A stretch of 47,396 nucleotides of DNA. It comes from Chloroflexota bacterium. Its GTDB lineage: Bacteria; Chloroflexota; Dehalococcoidia; CAUJGQ01. The stretch lies in NCBI GenBank assembly GCA_963170165.1, contig CAUJGQ010000161.1, positions 1 to 47,396 of the forward strand, read 5' to 3'. The notes below the pieces were generated by a model. The model worked only from the letters and a program-made list of their open reading frames with translations, had not been told where the DNA came from and did no database searches. The position numbers and the translations under genes were made by a program. The stretch's first letter is position 1; every line of letters starts with the position of its first letter. Shown here piece by piece: positions 15,049 to 23,498 of the stretch.

Positions 15049-18000
15049 CTACAGTAGTGGTGTGATAGTCTGGTAGATCGCCTTCAGGACACCCGACCCG
15101 GAATCTTGATGCCCTAACCAGCACGCAGTCGCGTAAGCGAGACGGTCTCGTCGCAGGTCAGGATTCTCAGTGAGTACGCGCTGTGCTGCGGCGAGAATCT
15201 CCTCCGGACAAATCTCGGCGAGAGGGCGGGCCTTGTCGCTTGGGAGCGGCCGCCGAGGGATGGCCTGTACCATATCTGCTGGCCACAAGAAATGTCGTTC
15301 GCGCCGGATTTGACCGCGCCGAATCGCCTCTGTGATGCCTGTTTTGACTGTGGCGGACTGTTGCGTACTCACCTGGGAAACGCCGTACATTCCCGCGATG
15401 AGCCTAATGAGTCGAGTACCCAGGATGGGGCCTTCCGCCTCAACGACTCGCACGACTTCGACCGCCATGCGATCGGGCAATTGGAGAAGCAAAGCGTCAG
15501 GAAGATGCTCGATCTCCGGAATAAAGGGCCGAAAGTAGATGGCATCCTCACTGCTGCCGGCAATCGGTTCATCAGTCGCCGAACTGGGAACGACCTCCGC
15601 TGCCGGCCGCGGATCATGTGACTGCGCTTTGGCCGAACTAGGTGGGTGGTTGATATCACCAGTGCGAGTAACGATCCGTTCTGACCGTGGTAGCGAAGGC
15701 GTTCCAGCGTTTACCTTCAGGCTGGAATGCTCACCCTCCAGAGGTGAAAGGGGAAGATCCATCTCACCAAGAGAAAATCCCGCGGGTTGAGGTGGCGCTG
15801 GCTGCGGCGCACCAACGCTCATGGCAGCGTCAATGGCATCCAGCACACGCATTGTCTCGGTGTCCGGATCGCGCGCCCAATCAGCCGACCAGATGCGATG
15901 AATTCGCCAGCCCAGCCCTTCCAGCACTTGCTGCCGCAGCCGGTCACGGTCGCGGGCGGTGCGCGCACGATGATACGTCGCGCCATCACACTCAACGCCG
16001 AGAATATAGCGGTCGTGACTCGATGGATGGCGGATCCCGATGTCAATACGGAACCCTGAGCAGCCGACCTGGGGAACGACGTCCAGTCCCCTGGCACGCA
16101 ATGCCTCAATCACCGCTTCTTCGAACGGCGACTCCGGATCACGCCCCGATGGTTCGGAAACGGCTGGGAGCCTGCCATCTCGCACAAAGTAAAGATACTG
16201 CTGAAGGAGTTCCACACCCCTATTTGGATTCGTCAGCTGCGATAGCTGAATCCGCTCCGGCTGCATCGAAGTGGCGAGCGTTAGCCGCCTGCGCGCGCGC
16301 GTCACCGCTACGTTGAGGCGCCGCTCACCCCCCGTGCGGTTGATCGGTCCGAAATTCAGCGCCACGACTCCGTTCGCGTCGGGCCCGTACCCAAGCGAAA
16401 AGATGATGGAGTCGCGCTCATCGCCCTGCACGTTCTCCAGCGCCTTGACGAAGAACGGCTCGTGGCGCTCCTCAGCGAATAATGGCTCCAGCCGCGGATC
16501 CGCCCGGCAGAGCGTTTGCACTTCATCATAGATGCGATCTGCTTGTGCCTGATTCAGCGTGATGACGCCTAGCGAACTCCCATAGCCCCATCTGCTAAAG
16601 TGCTCGAATACCAACCGCGCGACCCGTCGAGCCTCTGGCACATTGGTCCGTGACTTGCCCCTATCCCATACGCCGTCCGACACGTACTCGTAATACACAC
16701 CAGTGTCAATCTTGGAGGCAGTGACCGCAGGAAATGTAATGAGTTCGTTATCATAGTAGTGCGCGTTCGAGAAGGTGATCAGCGTTTCGTCGTGACTCCG
16801 ATAGTGCCATTTCAGGCGCGTGTGTTGAAACTGACGCAGCGCAGCACACTCATCAAGATTACTCTCAAGTGAGTCCAGCATCCCATCTTCATCATCATCA
16901 GTATCTGGATCTTCCGCGACAAAGAATGCGGTGGGCGGGAGCTGGCGATCGTCGCCAGCCACGATAACCTGGCGCGCACGCGCAATAGATCCGATAGCAT
17001 CTTCTGGCATGATCTGTGATGCTTCATCGAAGATCACGACATCGAACGCAAAGTGCTCCTTTGGTAGATAGTGGGCAACCGAAAGGGGACTCATAAGCAG
17101 GCAAGGCTTGAGCTCGAGCAATAGGTGGGGTATACGGGAAAACAGCCGCCTCAGCGGAATGTGCCGCAGCTTCTTCTTGGTTTCATGCGTAAGAACCTTG
17201 AGTTCGCCCCTAAAAGGATGATTGATATTCCCATGAATCCACGAACGAGACTTGTGCAGGAGCCAGGCGATTTCCTCCGCTCTGGCGCGGCCAAGTCGGC
17301 TATCAAGCGCGCGGAACTGGGATATGACATCCTCGTGTTCCCTTCTACGGAAACTCCCCAATGCCTGCATTGAGTTATGTGCTTCATCCAGCCAACGCGT
17401 CACAATCCAGCGTTCGAAGACCTCCTCGATGTGTTCGAGAGGCACGCCTCCCTGCAGCACGACACGCAGGAAGTCCTGTAGTCCAAGACGAGTACATGCC
17501 TCCTGCAAGTTACCGAAGTCCTCCCACTCCTGCAGCCGCGGGACCGCTTGCTCTCGTTGTCTGAGCCACGAAGCGAGATCGTTGAGCGAGGCTTCATGAA
17601 CCGGGAGACCACTGATCAGGTGGGAGTGAGCCGGGAAGATGTCGTATAGCCGCTTGCTTCCCTCTGGGAGTCGAGCGTGCAGGGCTTCAAGCGCGGGCAA
17701 CGCCACGCGCAGCGCCTCCGGCACCGCACTGCCATCGGACACCGCCACGATGAATTCCGCAGGAGGTGGATGACCGCCGAAGTGTTCTCGTACCTTCCCC
17801 GTCCACCCCAGCGCCTGGATCACCTGATCCCATGACGTGGCCATATCGGCAAAGTAAGAGCCGTACGTGTGGGCGAGTTCCTCGTGACGCGCGGTCACGT
17901 CGCTCTGCAGCGCCTGCATCCGCGCTGCACGTTGCACATCCTCGATTAGCTCGATGGTCGAACGCGACGTATCGGGCTGGAGAGTGCGCTTAGCTGTATC

Positions 18001-18705
18001 GTGCGCCGTCCAAAACGAATGGAACTCCTCTGCCAGCCGTGCGAGCGCCGAGTTGAGTTCCTGGAGAGGCGCATGCTCATATGCTGGATGGCCAGCCACT
18101 ACGCCGCTCAAACTGAGCGCGCTTCCAAGATGCAACATCGATTGTTTGAGTACTTGCAGGGTCGAGGCCGCCACCTGTGCCCGAATGTGCAGCACCTGCA
18201 CACCTTCACCCGAAGCGCTCATCACCTGCGCCAACCGAGCCGGCATTTGACCGTTGTAGATCGCCAGCAGCTGCCGAACTGAGGAGGTTGCCTGGAGAAC
18301 GACATCCCAGTCGGTGTTGTCGCCAAGGAAGTGGAGTCCAAACGCTTGAATTTGCACGGGCCTGCGTTGCTCCTCACTGGCAACCATCGATTGGTACTCC
18401 GTGAGGCGCTGCAGATGAGCGATCGCTGCCTCTCTCTTGAGCCTCCCCGGTGCTCGCAGCAGGCCCTCCAGCGCGGCCCGATCACGGCGCCAACCACCTT
18501 TGAGCAAGCCGAGCAGACCGCGGTAATCACTGGTGAACCGCTGTAGCAATTCGTTCCCATCAACATCAAAGATGCCCGGATGAAATACCTGCTCGATTTC
18601 AGCCCGAGCCCTGGCGCTCCCTGGCCCCGCGCGCTTCTGATTCCGCACTGAGCAGGCTGTCCCATGACAGCCATGATGCGGCGGGCCGGGGGTCGGAGCC
18701 GGCAA
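15049..18705 (-). CDS. DUF4011-type helicase/endonuclease, C-terminal part (after frameshift)
   Basis: Carries the second half of a large SF1-type helicase: Walker B and motif III region (VVIFDEASQIMPEDA, VIVAGDDRQLPPTAFF) and the late motif VAVTRARRRLTL. It is followed by a Vsr/MTES_1575-like nuclease domain (GFRIDIGI and LGVECDGATYHRARTARDRDRL). The C-terminal region, with MAVEVVRVVEAEGP and RRERHFLWP, resembles DUF3320-type tails. The reading frame opens at 18705, but its first 25 or so codons overlap the upstream frame. The protein-like sequence begins around RARAEIEQVFHPG, exactly where the upstream frame ends. I therefore read it as the continuation of 18599-20773 after a 1-nt frameshift. 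Proteins of this architecture are common in anti-phage defence islands. Base composition is lower in G+C than the flanks. Confidence 0.85.
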   Translation of the reverse strand: MPAPTPGPPHHGCHGTACSVRNQKRAGPGSARARAEIEQVFHPGIFDVDGNELLQRFTSDYRGLLGLLKGGWRRDRAALEGLLRAPGRLKREAAIAHLQRLTEYQSMVASEEQRRPVQIQAFGLHFLGDNTDWDVVLQATSSVRQLLAIYNGQMPARLAQVMSASGEGVQVLHIRAQVAASTLQVLKQSMLHLGSALSLSGVVAGHPAYEHAPLQELNSALARLAEEFHSFWTAHDTAKRTLQPDTSRSTIELIEDVQRAARMQALQSDVTARHEELAHTYGSYFADMATSWDQVIQALGWTGKVREHFGGHPPPAEFIVAVSDGSAVPEALRVALPALEALHARLPEGSKRLYDIFPAHSHLISGLPVHEASLNDLASWLRQREQAVPRLQEWEDFGNLQEACTRLGLQDFLRVVLQGGVPLEHIEEVFERWIVTRWLDEAHNSMQALGSFRRREHEDVISQFRALDSRLGRARAEEIAWLLHKSRSWIHGNINHPFRGELKVLTHETKKKLRHIPLRRLFSRIPHLLLELKPCLLMSPLSVAHYLPKEHFAFDVVIFDEASQIMPEDAIGSIARARQVIVAGDDRQLPPTAFFVAEDPDTDDDEDGMLDSLESNLDECAALRQFQHTRLKWHYRSHDETLITFSNAHYYDNELITFPAVTASKIDTGVYYEYVSDGVWDRGKSRTNVPEARRVARLVFEHFSRWGYGSSLGVITLNQAQADRIYDEVQTLCRADPRLEPLFAEERHEPFFVKALENVQGDERDSIIFSLGYGPDANGVVALNFGPINRTGGERRLNVAVTRARRRLTLATSMQPERIQLSQLTNPNRGVELLQQYLYFVRDGRLPAVSEPSGRDPESPFEEAVIEALRARGLDVVPQVGCSGFRIDIGIRHPSSHDRYILGVECDGATYHRARTARDRDRLRQQVLEGLGWRIHRIWSADWARDPDTETMRVLDAIDAAMSVGAPQPAPPQPAGFSLGEMDLPLSPLEGEHSSLKVNAGTPSLPRSERIVTRTGDINHPPSSAKAQSHDPRPAAEVVPSSATDEPIAGSSEDAIYFRPFIPEIEHLPDALLLQLPDRMAVEVVRVVEAEGPILGTRLIRLIAGMYGVSQVSTQQSATVKTGITEAIRRGQIRRERHFLWPADMVQAIPRRPLPSDKARPLAEICPEEILAAAQRVLTENPDLRRDRLAYATACWLGHQDSGSGVLKAIYQTITPLL

Positions 18706-20773
18706 GCAGACCCGCCTGGATCAGCCGTTCTGCGCCGGCGACAGTGTCCGGCTCGGGCTGACCAACGATGGCCGCCAGTGCAGCAAGTTCCGAGGGAAGG
18801 GTTGACAGCGCCTCTTGTGCCTTGGCAAGACCTTCGTGAATGACTGCACGCAATTCCACCGCCCGCGGCACAGCCGCCTGCCCGCGATCGATGAGAGTGA
18901 GTGCAGCCGTGTGCGCTGGTCCAAGCCTCTGTGCGAGCCGCGCGCAGTTCAACTCGATCAGCGCCGGTGTGTACAGGTGCATGAGTTCCTGCCGCTCAGC
19001 GTGCCACTTGTCGAAGCGCTCGCGGTACGCCGTCGCGGACTGCACCAATGGCAGCAGCGATTCCTCGGTGAACCAGCCAGCAGGCGGATAGGGTGACTGT
19101 GCGGCGAGGCGGGCCACCGTGATCATCCGCTCAATAGTCTCCAGCGTATGGGGTGCCGGCAGGCCGCACAGACGTGCCACATCTCCTGATGCCGCTGCGG
19201 TTTCATCGACGAGTTGCGCAAACGAGCGGAATTGCATCCGCAGTTGGTCCTGAAGCCCAAGTGAGAACGTCGTGATCGTGGAACCACGCCAGGGATGCTC
19301 GTGGTAGTCCCGCAGGAGGCCGGTCATGCTGGCCATGCGCCGAACCGCGCCATTCATTGCCTCCCACTGGTCCACGGTCAGGTGAAGCAAGTTCACCGGC
19401 AGCTGGACATCGAACGGCAGGTCAGGTAGCGCGGTGAGCTTGGCCAACTTCCCGTGCATGGCGAACGTGGTACGCCCGTACTGGTCGCGGGGCTCATGTA
19501 GTGCCGCGACATAGCCGTTCAGTTGGTCGCGCCGTTGGCGTAGCTCGGCAAAACGCTGTGGAATCTCCTGGTCAGGCTTCTGGAATGCATTCTGGCTCTT
19601 CAGCGAACGGGCGAGCTGCGCGATTACCTCGCGCTTGTTGGCACGGTGGCTGTGCGCTTCCAGGCAGAACGCGCCCAAGCCTGCGTCGTCGAGCCGTTTC
19701 TTGACCACCTCAAGCGCGGCCATCTTTTCGCTCACAAACAGCACCTTCTTCCCGTTTGCGAGGAGCGCAGCGATGATGTTCGCGATGGTCTGGCTCTTTC
19801 CAGTGCCGGGAGGCCCATCGATGATCAGGTTGTGGCCGGCAACCGAATGTGACAATGCGTCCATCTGGCTTGAATCGGCATCGAGAACCGGAAACAGCTC
19901 GGCTGGCTTCGGGGAGCGATCTAATTCCTCTGCGCTGGGCGCGACATTGGCTGCCATTGGGAGGTCATGCGCTCCGGCCAGCGCACCTGCTACTGGATGC
20001 AGCACAATCTGATCGCGGTACGCGTCGAGATCGCGGACCATCGCCATCTTGAGGAAGGAGAACTGGCCAAGCCACGACTCCTCCAGTATCTTCCAGCCGT
20101 GAGGGCGCACGAGTTGTCTTACGTCCGCAATCCACCGTGTGAATGTGTCCGGAACTGGTTCTTCGGGCAGCGGCGGCAGCTCAATACCGAAGTCTCGCTT
20201 CAGGAGAAAGGCGAGTGTTGGGTTGATCGTGATGTCATCGTCAAAGGGAGCGAGCGGAAACGTTCGATCCTTGTCAAGCTGTTCGATCTGGACCGGAATG
20301 AGAATGAGTGGTGACTTCACGGTCTCCGATGCGCTGTCCGATTCCCTCCATTCGAGCATGCCTGTTGTGACGAACAACGTGTTGACGCCGCGTTCCTCCA
20401 AGGCTGAACGCGCTTGAAGTCGAGTCTTGTAGAGGATTCTGGCCAGAGTAGGTGCCGCAAGACTGGTGGCAAGGTATCCCGGACGCAGGGGCGCCTGTAC
20501 GCTAGCTTCGGCCTTAGGTGGATTTAACTGAAGCGTAGTTGCGTTGTTACCACCTGTCTCATCGGAGAGGGTCAAGTCCTCGTCTCGGACATGCACCGGG
20601 AATTTGAGCGCACGCTCCTTGACGACGAGATGCAAGAACAGGTCGGCGCAAGCCGGTGCATTAATCTGCACGGTCTGCCGCGTTGGCTTGAAGTAAAGCA
20701 GACGATTACGGCGGGACAGGTCAAGCAATCGTTGCCGCCATCGCTCGACCTTCGCCTCAGCCTGTCCGGGCAT
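18599..20773 (-). CDS. DUF4011-type helicase/endonuclease, N-terminal part (before frameshift)
   Basis: Starts with the DUF4011 signature (KVERWRQRLLDLSRRNRLLYFK, region 1-25 of this frame) and TRLQARSALEERGVNTLFV. It reaches the Walker A motif IIDGPPGTGKSQTIANI and SEKMAALEVVKKRL of an SF1 helicase. The frame is open from 20809, but ATG at 20773 has a GGAGAG site and starts just before the domain. It ends prematurely at 18599 in ARERQGSG, while family members continue without a break into the sequence found in the next frame. As one gene (15049-20773) it would encode about 1,900 aa, the normal family size. As it stands it is either inactivated or affected by a one-base sequencing error. Confidence 0.85.
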   Translation of the reverse strand: MPGQAEAKVERWRQRLLDLSRRNRLLYFKPTRQTVQINAPACADLFLHLVVKERALKFPVHVRDEDLTLSDETGGNNATTLQLNPPKAEASVQAPLRPGYLATSLAAPTLARILYKTRLQARSALEERGVNTLFVTTGMLEWRESDSASETVKSPLILIPVQIEQLDKDRTFPLAPFDDDITINPTLAFLLKRDFGIELPPLPEEPVPDTFTRWIADVRQLVRPHGWKILEESWLGQFSFLKMAMVRDLDAYRDQIVLHPVAGALAGAHDLPMAANVAPSAEELDRSPKPAELFPVLDADSSQMDALSHSVAGHNLIIDGPPGTGKSQTIANIIAALLANGKKVLFVSEKMAALEVVKKRLDDAGLGAFCLEAHSHRANKREVIAQLARSLKSQNAFQKPDQEIPQRFAELRQRRDQLNGYVAALHEPRDQYGRTTFAMHGKLAKLTALPDLPFDVQLPVNLLHLTVDQWEAMNGAVRRMASMTGLLRDYHEHPWRGSTITTFSLGLQDQLRMQFRSFAQLVDETAAASGDVARLCGLPAPHTLETIERMITVARLAAQSPYPPAGWFTEESLLPLVQSATAYRERFDKWHAERQELMHLYTPALIELNCARLAQRLGPAHTAALTLIDRGQAAVPRAVELRAVIHEGLAKAQEALSTLPSELAALAAIVGQPEPDTVAGAERLIQAGLLAGSDPRPAASWLSWDSLLSAESEARGARERQGSG

Positions 20774-21154
20774 ATCTCTCCACACAGAGCGCGCTGGCAC
20801 CACTGTCATTGCGCGGTATGTACAGTGTGTCTCATGTTATGACAGATCGCTGCCGGATGCAGCCCCGATGTGACCACCCGTGCGGCCAGCCATGGGTCAT
20901 CCCATCGTGGGTACACGGTAGGGGAGCGAACGTCGCTTAGCCTACTGAAGGGGCCATTGTTCGACGGTCGTGCCGTCACTGTTTGGCAGAGTCAACCGGC
21001 CCAGACAGAAAGTACAAAGGCACCCGTGATCTGAGCGAGTGGCGGTCGGACCGGTGACGCTCAGTCGAGCGATCAACAGCCCATCTGATGCTTCGGACCC
21101 ACTTCTCGCGGTCCTTGCTAAGGGGTCTCTCTCACCTAGCAGTGTCATGTACAA
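20774..21154. other. Intergenic stretch, no supported gene
   Basis: About 380 nt upstream of the helicase gene. A 70-codon minus-strand frame (20942-21154) has a CLCTFC segment but no ribosome binding site or recognisable domain. The promoter of the helicase gene should lie near 20775-20850, where the sequence is relatively A/T-rich, but no clear -35/-10 pair was found. Confidence 0.4.
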
Positions 21155-21391
21155 CCCTGCGCATCACGGGCCAGCAACGTCAGGTGATGGTAGCCACTCT
21201 TGTCGCGGCTCTCGCGGTTGAAGCGGGAGCCGGGGGCGACATACGCCTCCACACCGATGATCGGCTTGATGTCCCGCGCCCGCGCTTCCCGGTAGAACTC
21301 GATCACGCCATGCATGGCGCCGTGGTCGGTGATGGCCAGCGCCTCCTGCCCCAGCGCCTTAGCGCGGTCCAGCAGCGCCGGAATGTGGGCA
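21155..21391 (-). pseudogene. Copy of the dnaE 5' region (PHP domain fragment)
   Basis: Near-exact duplicate of 14567-14803 in the same orientation. It would encode IPALLDRAKALGQEAL through LTLLARDAQG. It lacks the true N-terminus with the first metal-binding histidines (HTHTEYSLLDG) and everything after the first 110 codons, so it cannot make a polymerase. The high identity shows the duplication is recent or kept by recombination. Confidence 0.92.
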
Positions 21392-21526
21392 GAAGGATCA
21401 GCCTCGTGCCGGTCAGCGTGCCATCCGCTTCGGTGCCACAATTCCAGCAGGCGCCGTAGACATCATCCACCTGCTCATGACCGTGCTGAAAGCCACATTA
21501 CCGTGGCTCCAATCACAGTGACATCG

Positions 21527-21650
21527 CGGATCTGCGCGGAGCCGCTGCCCCTGGAGTTCTGAATCCAGCCGAACGCGGTGAGCATGTCCTGACGGTGAGT
21601 ACGCGGTAGATCACCTGTTCAGCGGCTCGGTGGCCAGCAGCAGCGCTGAC
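21527..21650 (-). pseudogene. Frameshifted 3' remnant of an SDR gene
   Basis: Minus-strand reading gives LSALLLATEPLN, then after a frame change RQDMLTAFGWIQN and RGSGSAQI. The intact SDR at 22536-23402 ends with KSALLLATEPLDK, SQEILGEFGWIDN and KGSGYSQI. It is thus the decayed C-terminus of a close SDR paralogue. It sits next to the dnaE fragment, and both are gene-end debris. The 135 nt between them (21392-21526) are unassigned. Confidence 0.7.
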
Positions 21651-21701
21651 AGACCGGCTGCCCGGCGGTCAATGTGGGTGCTCAAGGTATGCTACCGGCG
21701 C

Positions 21702-22115
21702 CTACGGCTCATCGCGCGTCAGCCCTGGCACCCGGTCGAAACCCTGATCAAAGGAAAGCACGGTAGCGGGAGGAGTCTCTTCGGCATAGGTGGCGAGCAG
21801 GGCATCGACGAACGGCAGGCGCGGGTGCGCTTCATAGAGTTCAAGCGCCCGTAGGTAACGCCCCTTGCGAGGGAGCTTGACACCTCTGAGCAGGATGATG
21901 CTCGAGAGATGACGCCGCGTTTCGCTCCGGGGGAATCTGTACAACACCTTGGAACTCACCACCTGGACGAGCTCGACCAGCACCGTCTCGGTGGGGATTC
22001 CGGTGCGCATGCCAGTGTGCAACTCCTACAGGGCGCGTTGCGCTCGGGGTGAGTGGCTGGCATGGTCGCCGGTCCGGTGGCGGATGATGATGTTGGTGTC
22101 AAGCAGGGGAGCCAT
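21702..22115 (-). pseudogene. vapC: vapC-like PIN-domain toxin gene with premature stop
   Basis: Read from ATG at 22115, the frame starts MAPLLDTNIIIRHRTGDHA, the classic PIN N-terminus with Asp6. It reaches TAG at codon 30 (22026-22028), then continues in the same frame through IPTETVLVELVQVV, LPFVDALLATYAEE and VLSFDQGFDRVPG, which hold the remaining acidic residues. A single nonsense change therefore splits an otherwise complete toxin of about 137 aa. It lies 6 nt after the antitoxin gene. Translation could restart at a TTG at 22022, but that product would lack Asp6, so RNase activity is unlikely. Confidence 0.82.
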
Positions 22116-22121
22116 CGGTGC

Positions 22122-22382
22122 TTACCGTCCGTCCCGGATGATGTCCTGTGCATGCTCCTCGGCAGCGATCTCCGTCATCTCCTCCACACTGATTCGCCGC
22201 GAAAGCTGAGGCAGTACACCATAGCTCTCATCCACTGGTGAACGAACCGGCATGATCGTCACCCTCTCCCCTTCCACGTGGATCGCGACCCGATCCTTGG
22301 CTTTGATTCCCCAGCGCCGGCGCACTTCGAGCGGCAGCGTGATCTGACCTTTGGGGCTGACACTGCTTTCGAAGACCTTCAT
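22122..22382 (-). CDS. vapB: AbrB/MazE-type antitoxin (VapB-like)
   Basis: An 86-aa protein with an N-terminal swapped-hairpin AbrB DNA-binding domain (SPKGQITLPLEVRRRWGIKA and DRVAIHVEGERVTIMP) and a C-terminal tail that would bind the toxin (SRRISVEEMTEIAAEEHA). ATG at 22382 follows GAGGGAG; the open frame to 22460 is not supported. It would neutralise the PIN toxin and repress the operon. Because vapC carries a stop codon, this is probably an orphan antitoxin that still regulates its own promoter. Confidence 0.85.
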   Translation of the reverse strand: MKVFESSVSPKGQITLPLEVRRRWGIKAKDRVAIHVEGERVTIMPVRSPVDESYGVLPQLSRRISVEEMTEIAAEEHAQDIIRDGR

Positions 22383-22535
22383 GGCCGGCTCCCTCTGGTG
22401 GTACGACTCACTGATCTTGGTTGGACCACCGCGACGCAACCACGCCAGCCGGCGTGTCAAGCGATGGCCCAGCAGAAAGCCGCCATTCTCTGTGAGAGCG
22501 ATGGCGGCTCTGCCGGTTGCTGTCAGGCGGACCCG

Positions 22536-23402
22536 CTAGATCTGCGAGTAGCCGCTGCCCTTGCGGTCGACACCGGTGCCCTTGGCGTTGTCGATCCAGC
22601 CAAACTCGCCCAGGATCTCCTGGCTATAGGTGACGCGGCCGGTCACCTTGTCCAGCGGCTCGGTGGCGAGCAGCAGGGCGCTCTTGGCCATCAGGATGGG
22701 CGGCTCGCCACGCGGGTCGTCCATACCGGTCACCAGGTGGTGATGCACGGTGCCGGGGGTGGGCACGACCTGCGAGGGGGAGACGCAGGTGACGGAGATG
22801 CCGTGCTGGTACACCTCCTGGGCAAGCCCCTGGGTAAAGCGCTCCATCGCCGCCTTTTCGGCGCCGTAGCAGGTGCCACCGCTGCTGGCGGGGGCGTTCG
22901 GGTAGGGACCGCGGCCCGGGCCGATGGCGGCGCCGGAGGAGATGTTGACGATGCTGCCGCCCCCACGCGCCACCATGCCGGGGTCGTTATCGCCGGCGTT
23001 GAGCACCATGTGACTAAGAATGAACATCGCGTGGAAGTTCACCGCCCACGAGCGCATCCAGCGGTTGAGCGGGTAGTCCTTGATCGGGATGAAGTACGTC
23101 AGCGCCGCGTTGTTCACGAGCACGTCAATCGGTCCGTACTTGGCCCGCGTCTGCTCAATCAGGTTCTGGCAATCCTCCGGCTTGGAGATGTCCGCCGCGA
23201 TCGCGGTCGCCTCGCCGCCGGCCTTCGTGATCGTGTCCACCGTCGTCTGCAGCGAGCCCTCCAGCGGGTGTTCGCCCTCGTGCAGCGTGCGTGCCGCACA
23301 GACAACCTTGGCCCCTTCCTCCGCAAACAGCCGGGCGATCTCCGCGCCGATGCCGCGGCTTGCGCCCGTTACCACGGCCACTTTGCCGTCTAGCTTGCCC
23401 AT
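22536..23402 (-). CDS. Short-chain dehydrogenase/reductase
   Basis: A 288-aa classical SDR. The NAD(P)-binding motif is VVTGASRGIGAEIARLF, followed by VNNAA, the catalytic Ser in NISSGAA and the YGAEK motif (Tyr and Lys). The Arg in AARTLHEG just after strand 2 suggests NADP(H). An insertion of about 15 residues (GPGRGPYPNAPASSGG) separates Ser and Tyr. ATG at 23402 follows GGGAGGAA. The substrate is unknown. Its 3' end has a decayed paralogue at 21527-21650. Confidence 0.9.
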   Translation of the reverse strand: MGKLDGKVAVVTGASRGIGAEIARLFAEEGAKVVCAARTLHEGEHPLEGSLQTTVDTITKAGGEATAIAADISKPEDCQNLIEQTRAKYGPIDVLVNNAALTYFIPIKDYPLNRWMRSWAVNFHAMFILSHMVLNAGDNDPGMVARGGGSIVNISSGAAIGPGRGPYPNAPASSGGTCYGAEKAAMERFTQGLAQEVYQHGISVTCVSPSQVVPTPGTVHHHLVTGMDDPRGEPPILMAKSALLLATEPLDKVTGRVTYSQEILGEFGWIDNAKGTGVDRKGSGYSQI

Positions 23403-23498
23403 CGTGTTTCCTCCCTTTGGGGGCCAGGCACAGGGCGCCGCGCCCTGCATCCCGCCCCGGCATGGCAGAGCTTACGCCGGACACCGCTAGAGGCAAGC

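Noticed and set aside
20942-21154. 70-codon minus-strand frame with CLCTFC
   Set aside because: No ribosome binding site and no family; too little to call a gene.
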